This document shows, one piece after another, positions 62,269-64,000 of a stretch of DNA of 64,000 nucleotides; position 1 is the first letter of the stretch; each line of letters opens with the position of its first letter. Source of the stretch: Micromonospora sp. DSM 45708 (GTDB taxonomy: Bacteria; Actinomycetota; Actinomycetes; Mycobacteriales; Micromonosporaceae); the NCBI RefSeq assembly GCF_039566955.1, contig NZ_CP154796.1:682001-746000 (forward strand). The letters run 5' to 3'. The notes under the pieces were generated by a model. That model was given only the letters and a program-made list of their open reading frames with translations, had not been told where the DNA came from and made no database searches. A program made the translations under genes and the position numbers.

Positions 62269-62316
62269 GAGCGATATACCGCCTCGTCATAATTATGACC
62301 GGGCGGTATATCGCTC
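62269..62316. repeat. 48-base A/T-rich near-perfect palindrome
   Basis: GAGCGATATACCGCC (62269-62283) and its exact complement (62302-62316) surround TC, the perfect palindrome GTCATAATTATGAC (62286-62299), and CG. In total only one true mismatch and one G-T break the symmetry. It lies between the dehydrogenase gene and the next rightward gene. Its A/T-rich content is striking in this genome. Confidence 0.8.
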
Positions 62317-62434
62317 TCCGGTTCACCTCGCCGGAGCGCCGTGACGCAGAGCGACGGATGGCGGCGTCGCGGCTCGCCGGAGCGCGCACGCCCGAGCGGG
62401 TCGCGCCAGGTGGCGGGCCGTACGCTTGGTGACC

Positions 62435-62761
62435 GTGAGCCCCCGTCGCAATCGGCCCCGCCGGGAAGAAGGTCCCGGCCTGGACGCCGAACGAGCCCGG
62501 CACGGCGTGCCGACCGTGCAGCAGTGGCGCGACGGCGACTGGCAGGTGCGCGGGATCAGCGGCGGCGCGTCCGCCAAGACGTACCGGTGTCCCGGGTGCG
62601 ACCAGGAGATCCGCCCGGGCGTGGCGCACCTGGTGGCCTGGCCGGCCGACGACCGGGGTGACCTGACCGACCGTCGGCACTGGCACAGCGGCTGCTGGCG
62701 GGCCCGGGACCGGCGCGGCCCCAACCTCCAGCGCGGCCGGGGCGCCCCCCGGCACGGCTGA
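62435..62761 (+). CDS. Small conserved actinobacterial protein with a zinc-ribbon-like motif
   Basis: A 108-residue basic protein. The core has KTYRCPGCDQEIRPG, then HLVAWPAD and RRHWHSGCW, giving a CxxC...HxHxxC set likely to bind zinc. Relatives are conserved across actinomycetes, often under the uninformative name ATP/GTP-binding protein, though no nucleotide motif is seen here. The N- and C-termini are Arg-rich and disordered. GTG 62435 (VSPRRNRPR) is chosen by recalled homolog starts; TACGCT lies eight bases upstream. Confidence 0.75.
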   Translation: MSPRRNRPRREEGPGLDAERARHGVPTVQQWRDGDWQVRGISGGASAKTYRCPGCDQEIRPGVAHLVAWPADDRGDLTDRRHWHSGCWRARDRRGPNLQRGRGAPRHG

Positions 62762-62827
62762 GCGATCTGGATCACCCGGTTGCCGCCCCGGCGGGCGGCG
62801 GGGCCGGCGGCGCGGGACACTGGCATG

Positions 62828-63637
62828 GTGAGCACTCCGATTCGCGCGTCGTCGATCCTGCCCGGTCGCCGGGAGGACATCGAGCTGCACACCGCCGACG
62901 GGCTGACGCTGGTCGGCGAGCTGGCCCGGCCGGTGGACCGCGAGCCGGTCGGCACGCTGGTGTGCCTGCACCCGCTGCCCACCCACGGTGGGATGATGGA
63001 CAGTCACGTGCTCCGCAAGGCCGCCTGGCGGTTGCCCGCGCTGGCCGACCTGGCCGTGCTCCGGTTCAACACCCGGGGCACCACCAGCGTCCGCGGCACC
63101 AGCGAGGGAGCGTTCGACAACGCCGTCGGCGAGCGGTTCGACGTGGCCGCCGCGATCGAGTACGCCGAGTTCCACGAGCTGCCGAACATCTGGCTGGTCG
63201 GCTGGTCGTTCGGCACCGACCTGGCGCTGAAGTACGGCTGCGACCCGGCGGTGGTCGGCGCGATCCTGCTCTCCCCGCCGCTGCGCTTCTCCGCCCCGGA
63301 GGATCTCGCGGTCTGGGCCGGGTCGGGCCGTCCGCTGACCGCGCTGGTGCCGGAGTTCGACGACTACCTGCGCCCGGAGGAGGCCCGGCAGCGGTTCGCC
63401 GCCGTGCCGCAGGCCGAGGTGGTCGGTGTGGACGGCGCCAAGCACCTCTGGGTCGGCGACGCGGAGAAGGCGCTCGACGAGATCGTCCGGCGGGTCGCCC
63501 CCGACGTGCCGGTGCCGCTGCCGACCACCTGGGACGGCCCGATGGAGACCGGCGACGTCAGCGCGTACGCGGACCGCACGGTGGCCGCGTTCGCCGACAC
63601 CCCGGTCCCCGGCCCGGCTCAGCGGCGCGCCGAATAG
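62828..63637 (+). CDS. Alpha/beta hydrolase (dienelactone hydrolase-like)
   Basis: A 269-residue hydrolase with VCLHPLPTHGGMMDSHVLRK, LRFNTRGTTSVRGTSEG, nucleophile elbow VGWSFGTDLALKYG and a late His in GAKHLWVGD. The pattern is that of the short prolyl-oligopeptidase/carboxymethylenebutenolidase-like proteins of actinobacteria. The start is GTG 62828, six bases after GACACT, or ATG 62825. The C-terminal 40 residues are Pro-rich. Substrate unknown. Confidence 0.86.
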   Translation: MSTPIRASSILPGRREDIELHTADGLTLVGELARPVDREPVGTLVCLHPLPTHGGMMDSHVLRKAAWRLPALADLAVLRFNTRGTTSVRGTSEGAFDNAVGERFDVAAAIEYAEFHELPNIWLVGWSFGTDLALKYGCDPAVVGAILLSPPLRFSAPEDLAVWAGSGRPLTALVPEFDDYLRPEEARQRFAAVPQAEVVGVDGAKHLWVGDAEKALDEIVRRVAPDVPVPLPTTWDGPMETGDVSAYADRTVAAFADTPVPGPAQRRAE

Positions 63638-63640
63638 GTC

Positions 63641-64000
63641 TCAGCGGGCGTCCTGCCGGGGCAGCACCACCTCGCGCAGGATCAGCTGCAACGCGGCCAC
63701 CGTGGGGATCGCGATCAGCGCGCCCACCACGCCCAGCAGCGACACCCCGAGCAGCGCCGCGAGCAGCGCGGCCACCTCGTTGACCGACACCGCCCGCCGC
63801 ATGATCTTGGGGTAGAGCAGGTAGTTCTCCACCTGCTGGTAGACCAGGAAGAACACCAGGCAGGCGATGCCCACCGGCAGGTCGGTGGCGAGACCGACCA
63901 GGGTCACCACCACCGCGCCGAGCGTCGCCCCGATCTGCGGGATCAGGTCGGTCACCGCCACCACCACGGCCAGCGCGAACGGGTACGGCAGGTCGACCAC
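63641..64000 (-). CDS. AI-2E family transporter, C-terminal part (runs off the window)
   Basis: The last 119 residues of a leftward membrane protein with helices and the family block DLIPQIGATLGAVVV, QQVENYLLYPKIM and the closing GVVGALIAIPTVAALQLILRE. The full protein should be about 350-400 residues with eight helices. Members include the E. coli exporter of autoinducer-2 and Na/H antiporter-like proteins; the real substrate is usually unknown. It ends four bases after the hydrolase stop, so the two genes converge closely. Confidence 0.88.
   Translation of the reverse strand: MVDLPYPFALAVVVAVTDLIPQIGATLGAVVVTLVGLATDLPVGIACLVFFLVYQQVENYLLYPKIMRRAVSVNEVAALLAALLGVSLLGVVGALIAIPTVAALQLILREVVLPRQDAR

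Overview
The window reads as chromosomal DNA of a high-GC actinomycete, most probably a member of the Micromonosporaceae (Micromonospora-like). This is an inference from strong G/C third-codon bias, many GTG starts, a Micrococcus-type Rho with a long arginine-rich insert, a MurA with Asp at the catalytic Cys position, NucS, L31, and a complete F-type ATP synthase cluster in the order typical of actinobacteria. No rRNA, tRNA, CRISPR array, prophage or secondary-metabolite cluster was seen. The only mobile DNA is the start of an IS630-like transposase at the left edge.

Layout. 1-2100: transposase fragment, then a leftward DUF3105-DUF305 pair. 2188-16721: amino-acid and translation block argS-lysA-hom-thrC, interrupted by an RND efflux pump, a polysaccharide deacetylase and an MFS transporter, then thrB and rho. 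16816-20268: a very large secreted phosphodiester glycosidase/metallophosphoesterase. 20608-25885: rpmE, prfA, an opposing diguanylate cyclase gene, prmC, tsaC and a low-molecular-weight tyrosine phosphatase. 25999-29733: class A penicillin-binding protein and an SDR/DUF2867 protein. 29821-39499: atpI-like, atpZ-like, atpBEFHAGD, then an LCP cell-wall ligase gene wedged in before a short atpC, then DUF2550. 39500-43980: structured leader and secreted lysozyme-like protein, a methyltransferase, a two-component system and DedA. 44079-46995: cobalamin adenosyltransferase, murA and 3-hydroxybutyryl-CoA dehydrogenase. 47036-53023: esterase and two ABC systems around a PadR regulator. 53136-64000: an ethylmalonyl-CoA mutase-like enzyme, DUF1540, DUF4126, nucS, aldehyde dehydrogenase, FHA protein, hydrolases, a double 3-hydroxyacyl-CoA dehydrogenase and the end of an AI-2E family transporter.

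How genes fit together. Lysine/threonine synthesis (lysA, hom, thrC, thrB), translation termination and its modification (prfA, prmC), t6A synthesis (tsaC), ATP synthesis, and peptidoglycan work (murA, PBP, LCP, deacetylase, lysozyme-like protein) make up the housekeeping core. The cobalamin adenosyltransferase can supply AdoCbl to the mutase, and the hydroxyacyl-CoA dehydrogenases lie on the route to its substrate, so acetyl-CoA assimilation through ethylmalonyl-CoA is a reasonable inference.

The most notable signals lie in non-coding DNA. They include several families of long intergenic palindromes (28156, 59100, 62269, 47868, 20334, 11024), GGAAT-N18-GTT promoters of the SigR/ECF type before rpmE (one) and before the lysozyme-like gene (two), and a set of genes whose start codon sits exactly six bases after a TANNNT hexamer, which predicts leaderless mRNAs. 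Other points are the ATP synthase epsilon gene that ends before the regulatory helices, its separation from atpD by an LCP gene with a terminator and promoter, and the fosfomycin-insensitive MurA active site.
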